Shown here piece by piece: positions 1 to 6,039 of a stretch of 8,190 nucleotides of DNA; the stretch's first letter is position 1, and each line of letters begins with the position of its first letter. The notes under the pieces were generated by a model. That model worked only from the letters and a program-made list of their open reading frames with translations, was not told the origin of the DNA and did no database searches. The stretch comes from Alphaproteobacteria bacterium (GTDB lineage Bacteria; Pseudomonadota; Alphaproteobacteria; UBA3830): positions 1 to 8,190 of the forward strand of contig JAFQBQ010000032.1 in NCBI GenBank assembly GCA_017416635.1. Direction: 5' to 3'. A program made the position numbers and the translations under genes.

Positions 1-1587
1 AACTTTCAACGAGAATGTTTGGAAGACGCGGATAGAATTCAAAGACCTCAATGGAGAAATCTGTACGATCGATGTTGATAATGAGAAATTATCGGACGTT
101 GGTGATCCAGCAAAAGAGCTGATTCACAAAGGATTTTGTCCTGATATCAGTTCCAAAAATTTCAAAAAATATCTACTTAAGTCTTTCAGAAATAGAGAAA
201 AATCAAGCGATATATTGAAGTCAATCAAACTGGCTGGATAGACGCTACGAGCTATTTATGCCCTTCGTTTTCTATCAGCGATTCAAAAAACAACTTCATT
301 ATGCAGGAATCGCACGATGTTGGATATGAAATTTCAGGAGTTATCGAAGAATGGCAAAAGCAAGTTGCGGATTTGTGCCAAAATAACAGTCTGTTGACTT
401 TCTCTTTATGCGTTGCTTTAGCTCCCGTTTTATTGCGGTACTTTCCGGAAATAAACACAACAATATTTCATTTGGTTGGTAGATCTTCAATCGGAAAAAC
501 CACCGCTTTAAAAGTGGCTGCGTCTGTGTGGGGCAATCCGAAAAAATATATCAAGCAATGGCGAGCAACGGGAAACGCGCAGGAAGGAGTTGCGGAAAAA
601 CACAACGACAGCTTGTTGATACTCGATGAAATCGGGCAAGCAAACGACAAGGATATTCAACAGACCGTTTACATGATCGGAAACGAAAAAGGGAAATCGA
701 GAATGACAGCAGATGCAGCGTTGAGAAAAACAAAATCGTGGAGATTATTGTGTCTCAGCTCAGGCGAAATCGGAATCAGTGAAAAAATCGAGGCAGCAGG
801 CGAACGAGTTCATAGCGGTGTTTTAGTTCGGTGTATTGATATCGAAGCACAGTCGGCTAAAGGCATCGGAATATTTGAAGATTTGCGAGGCAGTAATAAC
901 GGCAACGAATTTTCAACAATTCTGGCAGAACGAACATCGAAATATTACGGAACGGCAGCGAGGGTTTTTACAGAAGGAATCGTAAAAATCGATGAAAGCA
1001 CAATTCGTAATACATTTCATGAGTCGTTGGGGAGAATAAAAAGCACGTTAGAACTGAAAAACGTAAAAGATGGAACAACTTCGCGAGTGCTAAACAGTTT
1101 CGCATTGATAAATACAGCAGGAACTTTAGCAAGCAGTGATTATATCGGCGTCTTAAATCACAACAGCGTTGCTATAGATGAAGATATCTGCAATGTGTTA
1201 CAGCGGTGCTTGCCCAACGTTTACAACCAAGAAGACGAAGAAACAGCAATTGTTGAGGATGTTTTACAATTTTTGCAACAAAATGAATCAAGGTTTAGGC
1301 GTATTCACAGAAATGATCCAAATCAAGGCTTTGTATACCAAGATGAGGGAAATAGAAACGTAAAATGGCTTGGAGGATTTGAAAGCAAAGAAGAAAGTCG
1401 AATATATTATGTATTCCCGAATGCGTTTAAGGATGAAATTTGTAAATGGAAGAGCAGTAAAATGTATAGAAAGATTTTACAAAAAAGAGGGGTTATGCTT
1501 ACTTATACTGATGGGAAAGACAGGCGTTATACAATCAATGGCGACAGAATAAGAATGGTAACTTTATGTTTTGATGAGCAATCATAA
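1..1587 (+). pseudogene. DUF927-family helicase/primase-like protein, 5'-partial and frameshifted
   Basis: This is a P-loop NTPase of the DUF927 family, found in phages, satellites and integrative elements and thought to act as a replicative helicase/primase component. From base 2 one frame reads a plausible DUF927 N-terminal part, then hits TAG at 239. The frame one base back takes over after AGA at 194-196 and runs to TAA at 1585, giving a natural join (…ryIEVNQTGWIDATSYL…) with the family's GW motif at 232-237. Restoring one A to the A5 run at 198-202 makes one continuous frame. Seen downstream: Walker A GRSSIGKT (478-501), Walker B LLILDE (613-630), the WRATGNAQEG signature before it, an Arg-containing GERVHSG segment, and the typical DUF927 C-terminal YYVFP…LQKRG region. 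The ATG at 301 lies inside the domain and has no Shine-Dalgarno, so it is not a real start. The true N-terminus is outside the window. A sequencing error in the A run could also explain the break. Confidence 0.85.
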
Positions 1588-1605
1588 AAAACGTTATTTT
1601 TAAGC

Positions 1606-1792
1606 TGGACACCATGGACAGTTGGACAGCGGCTGAAATATCAGCATTTATATCCTATTGATTTTGTGGACATCAATTTGGACAGGATTTTGGACATTAA
1701 ATTGTGAAAGTGCTGTCCAACGGACTGTCCACTTTCTAAATGGTACGAATGCTCTGATAATTAAGGATTGTCCACGGTGTCCAGGCTGTCCA
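1606..1792. repeat. Dyad-symmetric array of TGGACA motifs, candidate origin or binding array
   Basis: TGGACA occurs six times forward, at 1606, 1615, 1623, 1667, 1679 and 1691, and then five times inverted (TGTCCA), at 1714, 1726, 1769, 1778 and 1787. Spacing mirrors about the centre near 1700: 9, 8, 44, 12, 12 on the left and, read inwards from the right, 9, 9, 43, 12. DNA between the motifs is also partly mirrored; for example ATATCAG…CATT on the left matches TTATCAGAGCATT on the complement of the right arm. The array therefore forms an imperfect inverted repeat with arms of about 90 bp. It starts 18 bases after the stop of the DUF927 gene and holds no convincing ORF. In staphylococcal pathogenicity islands the origin is a pair of iteron clusters next to the replication initiator gene, so an origin role is a reasonable inference. 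It could instead be an operator array or a large RNA hairpin. Confidence 0.75.
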
Positions 1793-1900
1793 TTCGATTT
1801 TTAAACAATTACTGCTAATATTGCAGATGAGAAAACCTGTTCCTTTCAATCTCTTTTTTAGAAATACGATTTACAAAGTTAAAAACAAAAAATTTGTTTA

Positions 1901-1929
1901 TTGTTATATAAAACATAAAAGTATATAAT
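1901..1929 (+). promoter_or_regulatory. Sigma70-type promoter of the MmyA-like regulator
   Basis: A -35 box TTGTTA (1901-1906) and a perfect -10 box TATAAT (1924-1929) are separated by 17 bp, in a very AT-rich stretch 31-59 bases before the chosen start. An imperfect inverted repeat lies around the -10 region: TTATATAAAACATA (from 1904) against TATGTTATATTTATAA (ending about 1948). Autoregulation by the HTH protein encoded downstream is possible, but this is inferred. Confidence 0.65.
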
Positions 1930-1959
1930 ATATATGTTATATTTATAATGGAATTTAAA

Positions 1960-2412
1960 ATGAAAACGCAAAAATTAATAAGGCTGCAGCTTGATAAACA
2001 ATTTGATGAAATAAGACATATTCTAAAATTTGAGCGTCCTTTGTTGGGGTGGGTAAAAACGCTGCGCAACGCTCTTGGAATGACAGCAGCGCAGCTAGCT
2101 AAAAGAATGAATGTTTCGCAGGCCCGCGTTTCAAATATCGAGTCCGCGGAAATAGAAGGTACTCTGACGCTGAATAAGCTAAACGGGGCAGCAGAGGCTC
2201 TTAACTGCAAATTGGTGTATTTTTTAATTCCTGAAAAAAATTTGGAAGAAATAGTTAAAGAGCAAGCCAAAAAAGCCGTCTTAAAAAATAATGAGAACGT
2301 AGCACATTCTATGGGGCTAGAGGATCAATCCGTCGTAAGAGAACGAGAATTTATTGAAGCCGAAGCTGAAACATTGATATTTAAAGAATCAAACAAGATA
2401 TGGGAATCTTGA
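1960..2412 (+). CDS. MmyA-like XRE-family transcriptional regulator (mobile mystery protein A)
   Basis: This 150-residue DNA-binding protein has a helix-turn-helix of the XRE/Cro type at about residues 32-85 (TLRNALGMTAAQLAKRM, then VSQARVSNIE). The flanking features match mobile mystery protein A (TIGR02612): an N-terminal LRLQxLD-like element (RLQLDKQ), GWVKTLRNALGMT, TLTLNKLNGAAEALNCKLVY, a C-terminal AHSMGLEDQ and a terminal IWES. In that family the gene is normally followed at once by mmyB, a Fic-domain protein. Here no Fic gene follows; a terminator and an ATPase gene do. The start at 1960 was chosen because it gives the usual family N-terminus and has GGA seven bases upstream; ATG at 1948 is the alternative and would add four residues. 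The gene has its own promoter and lies between the TGGACA array and a terminator, so it looks monocistronic. It is probably a regulator of the element and its target is unknown. Confidence 0.85.
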   Translation: MKTQKLIRLQLDKQFDEIRHILKFERPLLGWVKTLRNALGMTAAQLAKRMNVSQARVSNIESAEIEGTLTLNKLNGAAEALNCKLVYFLIPEKNLEEIVKEQAKKAVLKNNENVAHSMGLEDQSVVREREFIEAEAETLIFKESNKIWES

Positions 2413-2457
2413 TATGAAGTTTTTTACCAAAAAAATCTGGAGAGTTAAGTAAAAAAC

Positions 2458-2486
2458 AAACGCTATTTTAGAAAATCTGCGTTTTT
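2458..2486 (+). terminator. Rho-independent terminator after the MmyA-like gene
   Basis: The stem AAACGC/GCGTTT (2458-2463 with 2479-2484) has an inner ATTTT/AAAAT pairing and ends in a T run (2482-2486). It is followed by AC and then an AT-rich stretch. It lies 45 bases after the stop at 2412 and separates this gene from the ATPase gene. The hairpin is AT-rich, so its strength is uncertain. Confidence 0.6.
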
Positions 2487-2565
2487 ACATTAAATCTAAA
2501 ATAGAAACTTGATATTTGCTCAAAAAAGAGGCACTATTGTTTCTGGTAAACGTAAAGGGGAAGTA

Positions 2566-3798
2566 ATGAATATCTCTCGCGATTTATATCTGACACAACT
2601 CATTGATCGTAAACATAATGGATTGATAAAAATAATCAGTGGAATTCGACGCTGTGGAAAATCATATCTGCTGTTTGAATTATTCCGGAATCATCTGATA
2701 AATGAAGGCATTCAAGCTGATCACATAATTACAGTTGCGCTTGATAGTTATGAGCAAGAGAAATATCGAGATCCTGATGTTTGCTACCATTTCGTGAAAG
2801 ATCGGATTCAAGACGATCAAATGTACTACTTTCTACTGGATGAAGTTCAGTTAATGCCGAAATTTGAGAGCGTTTTGAACGGACTGATGCGCATCAAAAA
2901 TCTGGATATTTATGTAACTGGAAGTAATTCAAAATTTCTTTCAAAGGATGTCGTTACTGAGTTTCGAGGACGTGGAGACGAAGTTCGTGTCTATCCATTA
3001 AACTTTAGCGAATTTTTTTCAGTCTTTGGAGGTAATTGGCACGAAGCCTGGCGAGAGTACAGCGTTTATGGAGGCATGCCTCTAGTTTTGACTCATAAAA
3101 AAGCGGCAGATAAAATGAAATATCTCAAAAATTTATTCAAAGAGACTTATCTTCGAGATATCGTTGCGCGAAATAATATAAAAAATACGGAAGAATTAGA
3201 GGAATTATTAAATATCGTTGCTTCAGGAGTCGGAAGTCTGACAAATCCTCAAAAATTAGCCGATACTTTTAAGAGCGTGAAGCACGTTAATCTTTCAGCG
3301 CCTACGATCAAACAGTATCTTGATTATTTGGAAGATGCGTTCATCGTACAAAAAGTTCAGCGCTATGATATCAAAGGAAAAAAGTACATGAACACGCCGT
3401 ACAAGTATTATTTTGTAGATCCGGGAATAAGAAACGCTCGTTTGGATTTTCGTCAACTTGAACCTACTCATATGATGGAAAATGTAATTTATAATGAACT
3501 AAATATTCGCGGATATTCAGTCGATGTCGGCAATCAAATTCTCAATAGCGAAAGGAAAATGACAGAAATTGATTTCGTTGCGAATCAAGGCAGTAAGCGT
3601 TGTTATATTCAATCAGTTTGGAGTATGCCGACGACAAAAAAGAAAGAAATCGAGGAAAGACCTTTCTTTGAAATAAGAGATTCATTTAAAAAAATTATCA
3701 TTACGGGTGAAGATATCGAGCCGCATTATGATGAAAACGGTATTTTGATCATCGGATTGCAGGACTTCCTAGTAAACTCAAATAGCCTTGAAGATTAA
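2566..3798 (+). CDS. ATP-binding protein, AAA_14 plus DUF4143 domains
   Basis: This 410-residue protein belongs to the widespread archaeal/bacterial ATPase family AAA_14 (PF13173) with C-terminal DUF4143 (PF13635). Walker A is GIRRCGKS (residues 26-33), Walker B is FLLDEVQ (89-95), and a sensor-like YVTGSNSKFLS follows. Next come the family's YPLNFSEF and YGGMP motifs, then the DUF4143 winged-helix region (ETYLRDIV…, APTIKQYLDYLEDAFIV). The end is a PD-(D/E)XK-like core with ENVIYNEL, EIDFV and IQSVWSM. Length is normal and no key motif is missing. The start at 2566 is set by a strong Shine-Dalgarno (AAAGGGGAAG) five bases or so upstream; a TTG at 2509 in the same frame has none. The molecular role of the family is poorly known: the nuclease-like fold suggests nucleic-acid handling, and these genes often occur as solitary cargo in variable regions. 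It is separated from MmyA by a terminator, so the two are probably not one operon. Confidence 0.9.
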   Translation: MNISRDLYLTQLIDRKHNGLIKIISGIRRCGKSYLLFELFRNHLINEGIQADHIITVALDSYEQEKYRDPDVCYHFVKDRIQDDQMYYFLLDEVQLMPKFESVLNGLMRIKNLDIYVTGSNSKFLSKDVVTEFRGRGDEVRVYPLNFSEFFSVFGGNWHEAWREYSVYGGMPLVLTHKKAADKMKYLKNLFKETYLRDIVARNNIKNTEELEELLNIVASGVGSLTNPQKLADTFKSVKHVNLSAPTIKQYLDYLEDAFIVQKVQRYDIKGKKYMNTPYKYYFVDPGIRNARLDFRQLEPTHMMENVIYNELNIRGYSVDVGNQILNSERKMTEIDFVANQGSKRCYIQSVWSMPTTKKKEIEERPFFEIRDSFKKIIITGEDIEPHYDENGILIIGLQDFLVNSNSLED

Positions 3799-3834
3799 AA
3801 GCGTGCTACACTTTCCCGACCGAGATTTATATTT

Positions 3835-3918
3835 TCAAGCTCCGTAGCAGCATTCTCTGACATACCGATGCAGAGTATTCCAGTTGCATCCGAGTAAGCG
3901 AGCGATTTCGGCTTTATG
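3835..3918 (-). pseudogene. 3' fragment of a helix-turn-helix protein, resolvase-like
   Basis: On the minus strand, directly after the TAA of the 242-residue gene and in the same frame, 27 codons read …KAEIARLLGCNWNTLHRYVRE… before a TGA at 3835-3837. The pattern (K/AEIARxLG, then NTLxRYxxE) is that of a short recognition-helix HTH, as at the C-terminus of serine recombinases or in small phage HTH proteins. There is no start codon, and the upstream part of the original gene is replaced by the membrane-protein gene. It is best read as the tail of a destroyed gene. Chance cannot be excluded for so short a piece. Confidence 0.4.
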
Positions 3919-4647
3919 TTAGTTTATCGCTAAGCTTTTCTGCAAATTCGTTGAAAAAGATTTTACAAAACCTTCCCAAAAGCGTTTAAGGTTATTTGCG
4001 AAATTCTTCCATTGCTTTTCTATTTTATAAGAAAGGGTAAACCTTTTTGCTACAGCCTTTTCAATTCCGATTTTTGAATATGTTGCTAAACTTGCTCGTG
4101 CAGCAGGAAGAATTCTTCCCATTGATGGAAGAGCAAAACTTGCAACAGTAAACAATTTCCCACTCAATTCAAAAATGGCGCATACGTATTTATTAACTTC
4201 TTCTTCCGAATAACCGTTTTCGACTAAGGTATCGATTATGTATTCCTCACCCTTTGCAATTAACTGAAGTATTGCTGATACTGCAACAAAGCAAGCAGAC
4301 AGCAAAAAAGTCGTTGCAATTGGCGCAGTTAAAAATGTCGGAAAAATAATTACTAGGAATCCTATAATTACTCCCCATTCTACAATTTTGACGAAATTAG
4401 GATGGTCTGCTTCCCATTGATCTATCCTGTTATTAATTTCAACAATTTTATCAAGACACGATTTAGGAAGACTTCCTTCGGACACTATGTGCTTTATTTC
4501 GATAAATTGTCCATAATCCTCTTCGTAATCGCAAATATCGTCTAAAATTTCGATATGGGTTGGGGTTATATTCGCTTTTTCGGAAGCATTTACGCTGCCA
4601 TAAATTAGAAGAGCAACAGTAGAAAATGTAATAAATAATCTTTTCAT
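3919..4647 (-). CDS. Exported membrane protein, partner of the WHH nuclease
   Basis: I do not recognise the family of this 242-residue protein. It has a Sec signal peptide (MKRLFITF, a hydrophobic stretch, then SVNA before SEK, a likely cleavage site near residue 21). An acidic region follows (about 25-80, with Cys 39 and 64), then two closely packed hydrophobic helices at about 91-131 (WGVIIGFLVII… to …VSAILQLIA). The C-terminus is rich in Lys/Arg and aromatics. The start at 4647 was chosen for the GGAGAA Shine-Dalgarno and the signal peptide; the in-frame ATG at 4710 would bury the signal peptide and overlap the nuclease gene. It follows the nuclease gene by 16 bases, so the two are surely co-transcribed. 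Its position after a toxin gene suggests an envelope-located immunity protein. A role as translocation helper or as a second toxin component is equally open; the link is by context only. Confidence 0.7.
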   Translation of the reverse strand: MKRLFITFSTVALLIYGSVNASEKANITPTHIEILDDICDYEEDYGQFIEIKHIVSEGSLPKSCLDKIVEINNRIDQWEADHPNFVKIVEWGVIIGFLVIIFPTFLTAPIATTFLLSACFVAVSAILQLIAKGEEYIIDTLVENGYSEEEVNKYVCAIFELSGKLFTVASFALPSMGRILPAARASLATYSKIGIEKAVAKRFTLSYKIEKQWKNFANNLKRFWEGFVKSFSTNLQKSLAIN

Positions 4648-4663
4648 AAGATTCTCCAAACTA

Positions 4664-5209
4664 TTAGTTCTTGTTCCATAGTGAAAAACCACCATTATGT
4701 GGGGTTGCATGTAACTCTTCAGGGATCAACTGCATTCTGCGAAAATTTTGATGATGATGCCAAGTGTATCCAGGAATTTTGGATTGTCCCAAATTAATCG
4801 CTGATATTTGGACATTATTAAATTTTGATGGATCGATTTTCCCGTTTTTGATTCCTTCTCTTAACATCCTTGTAGCAACTCTCGAATGCAAAACTCTATC
4901 ATGAATGTTTGCAACTTTTGTCGGAAGTTTTAAATCGCATACTGCAACTTTTTCAAATATCGGATAGCCTTTGACATTATAAAAAACTCCTGTTTTAGGG
5001 CACTGTTTTCCCGCCATATATTTAAATCTTGAACCTTGTACTCTCTTTTTGTTGTTAAACAGATTATTAAGTATTTTGCTTTGATTTAACTTATTAATTG
5101 TAGGGCAAACATGGGTAATGTGTTTTGCAGTTGATGTAGTTAAGTTAAGAGGTAAAGTTTCATTTGCTGCACTTCCTAATAAAAATACAGCTAATATCAC
5201 TTTTTTCAT
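4664..5209 (-). CDS. Secreted HNH/EndoVII-type (WHH) nuclease, putative toxin
   Basis: The 181-residue protein starts with a Sec signal peptide (MKKVILAVFLLGSAA). The C-terminal domain carries the nuclease signature GYTWHHHQ (W150, H151-H153), then MQLIPEELH (H167), H171 and GG (173-174). An upstream element reads TGVFYNVKGYPIFEKVA (residues 73-89). This arrangement matches the HNH/EndoVII superfamily nucleases with a conserved WHH motif and the related colicin DNase/tRNase-like domain (PF14414/PF12639), whose histidines bind a metal and attack nucleic acid. In most relatives this domain is the tip of a very large polymorphic toxin; here it stands almost alone behind a signal peptide, which is unusual and points to a small exported effector or bacteriocin-like protein. 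The Shine-Dalgarno is AAAGGA, 7 bases before the ATG. It is first in an operon with the membrane protein downstream. The exact substrate, DNA or RNA, cannot be told from the sequence. Confidence 0.85.
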   Translation of the reverse strand: MKKVILAVFLLGSAANETLPLNLTTSTAKHITHVCPTINKLNQSKILNNLFNNKKRVQGSRFKYMAGKQCPKTGVFYNVKGYPIFEKVAVCDLKLPTKVANIHDRVLHSRVATRMLREGIKNGKIDPSKFNNVQISAINLGQSKIPGYTWHHHQNFRRMQLIPEELHATPHNGGFSLWNKN

Positions 5210-5307
5210 ATTTCGATCCTTTCATTCATAAGTCTTGTACGTACACACAACGCACAATCAAACCTTTCCAAAATTTGCTTGAAACTAAAATTACTCTTAC
5301 TACACTA

Positions 5308-5336
5308 TATATATTATCCATGTAACAGTTTAACAA
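5308..5336 (-). promoter_or_regulatory. Promoter of the nuclease/membrane-protein operon
   Basis: On the minus strand TTGTTA (5331-5336) and TATATA (5308-5313) are 17 bp apart, about 100 bases upstream of the nuclease start. This leaves a leader of roughly 95 bases with no obvious hairpin. TATAGT a few bases further on is an alternative -10 with a weaker -35. The rest of 5210-5458 shows no gene. Confidence 0.5.
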
Positions 5337-5416
5337 CAATTATTTGAATTTTCGTCAAGATAATTTTTTGTTTAACATTTAAACATTAATAAAAATCGAT
5401 GAAAAACAATTAATAA

Positions 5417-5635
5417 GCCATAAAAAATACAAAATCCGGAAGATGCCAGAATCTTCCGATGAAAAACGGACGCTGTCGACTTCACGGTGGATTGACTCCG
5501 GAAAAGCACCCAAATCATAAAGCAAAATCAAATGCCTTGAAAACGGGTAGATATTCCAAGAAATTGCTGCAACAAATAAGCATGTTCAAATCAGAATTGC
5601 AGCAACTAAACAATATAATTTCCGAGATACGATAA
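5417..5635 (+). pseudogene. Small HGG-motif protein, probably 5'-degraded
   Basis: In one frame the sequence reads …SGRCQNLPMKNGRC, then RLHGG, then TPEKHPNHKAKSNALKTGRYSKK, ending at TAA 5633-5635. This is the known HGG-motif family of small phage and mobile-element proteins (pattern C-x-x-P…NGRCR-x-HGG…TPE…R…HG). The conserved first Cys lies before the only ATG (5459), and upstream the frame is closed by two TAA codons at 5411-5416 with no usual start between. An ATG at 5399 in the same frame gives only MKNN before those stops, as if the original N-terminus had acquired stop codons. The ATG at 5459 would give a 58-residue protein lacking the first Cys. The HGG region is intact and the C-terminal helix (LLQQISMFKSELQQLNN) is a short coiled-coil candidate. 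The function of the family is unknown. Confidence 0.65.
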
Positions 5636-5656
5636 CCTGAACTTTTTAAAAAATCC

Positions 5657-5702
5657 AAATTCAAAAGGTTGACCCAAAGTTGACCCGAAAATTTTTGAAT
5701 TT
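5657..5702. repeat. GTTGACCC direct-repeat pair inside an inverted repeat (arm-type site candidate)
   Basis: GTTGACCC occurs at 5668-5675 and 5679-5686, an 11-bp period that puts both copies on the same DNA face. The pair is bracketed by a 10-bp inverted repeat, AAATTCAAAA (5657-5666) and TTTTGAATTT (5693-5702). It sits about 46 bases from the 3' end of the tRNA fragment. Paired short repeats next to tRNA attachment sites are typical arm-type binding sites of tyrosine integrases. The motif differs from the GGGGGA family near the resident integrase gene, so it may belong to another element. Confidence 0.5.
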
Positions 5703-5731
5703 TTATTGAGGCCTAGAAACGCCTCTCAGAG

Positions 5732-5778
5732 TGGTGCCGGGCGACGGACTCGAACCATCGACCCACTGATTACAAATC
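5732..5778 (-). tRNA. tRNA-Thr(UGU) 3' fragment, attachment-site remnant
   Basis: Read on the minus strand, 47 bases match a tRNA from the anticodon loop to the encoded CCA: loop TTTGTAA (anticodon TGT, Thr), 3' anticodon stem TCAGT, a T arm GATGG-TTCGAGT-CCGTC that pairs fully, acceptor GCCCGGC and ACCA. The 5' side of the anticodon stem (CCGGA) does not pair with TCAGT, and no D arm or acceptor 5' strand follows, so this is not a working tRNA. Homology starting in the anticodon region is the usual mark left when a tyrosine recombinase integrates into a tRNA. Six bases beyond CCA on the same strand is a GAGGC/GCCTC stem-loop (5708-5725), perhaps the old tRNA terminator, but without a clear T run. 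The intact tRNA should lie outside the window. Confidence 0.85.
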
Positions 5779-5899
5779 CGGAGGTATTAGGCATAACGCA
5801 AAATCACAAAAAGTAATTTATATATTGATATACTAGCAAAAAAGCATATTATAAGCATCACGAGCAATCATGGGATTTCTCATTAAAAAACGTAAAAAA

Positions 5900-5985
5900 G
5901 CGGGGGAATAGCGGGGGAACTTTTTTGATTGTAGACCTACAGACTGAGGTCAAGAGGAAACACCGTCTCCCCCATTTCTCCCCCG
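5900..5985. repeat. Two inverted pairs of GGGGGA repeats, integrase arm-site candidates
   Basis: GCGGGGGAA is present at 5900-5908 and 5911-5919 (11-bp period). The inverted CTCCCCC is at 5967-5973 and 5978-5984 (also 11 bp). Each pair is flanked by A or T runs, so the two halves form an imperfect dyad centred near 5942. The array lies between the tRNA fragment and the integrase start. The same design, paired G-rich repeats at helical spacing beside a tRNA attachment site, is common for P4-like integrases. Confidence 0.6.
5934..5951. promoter_or_regulatory. Palindrome at the centre of the arm-site array
   Basis: GACCTACAGACTGAGGTC is an almost perfect inverted repeat (GACC, CAG / CTG, GGTC, with one unpaired base). 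It lies midway between the two GGGGGA pairs, about 90 bases before the integrase start. It could be an operator controlling the integrase, or a binding site for an excision factor. No protein is implicated by the sequence. Confidence 0.4.
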
Positions 5986-6039
5986 TTTTTTAGTGAATAA
6001 AGCTTGATTTTTGAACATTATAAAGGTTGGAGACTATAC

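Noticed and set aside
252..733. Short minus-strand reading frames opposite the DUF927 gene
   Set aside because: They lie opposite a clear protein family match, have no ribosome sites and show no recognisable protein content.
1815..2270. 151-residue minus-strand frame over the MmyA gene and its promoter
   Set aside because: The opposite strand encodes a recognisable HTH regulator with promoter and terminator; this frame is its antisense shadow and has no family features.
2414..2452. Twelve-codon frame (MKFFTKKIW…) after MmyA as the start of a lost mmyB
   Set aside because: Too short and without Fic or MmyB features; the following DNA is the terminator.
2509..2565. Earlier TTG start for the AAA_14/DUF4143 ATPase
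   Set aside because: It has no Shine-Dalgarno and adds residues foreign to the family, while ATG 2566 has a strong one.
4648..4710. Upstream ATG at 4710 for the membrane-protein gene
   Set aside because: It would overlap the nuclease gene and place 21 polar residues before an obvious signal peptide; ATG 4647 has GGAGAA.
5237..5244. GTACGTAC palindrome in the nuclease operon leader
   Set aside because: Eight bases only, no second copy or spacing that would support a binding site.
5708..5725. GAGGC/GCCTC stem-loop as a strong terminator
   Set aside because: Neither strand has a T run after the stem; kept only as a possible old tRNA terminator.
5732..5810. Complete tRNA-Thr gene
   Set aside because: The 5' half does not follow: the anticodon stem does not pair and no D arm or acceptor 5' strand is present.
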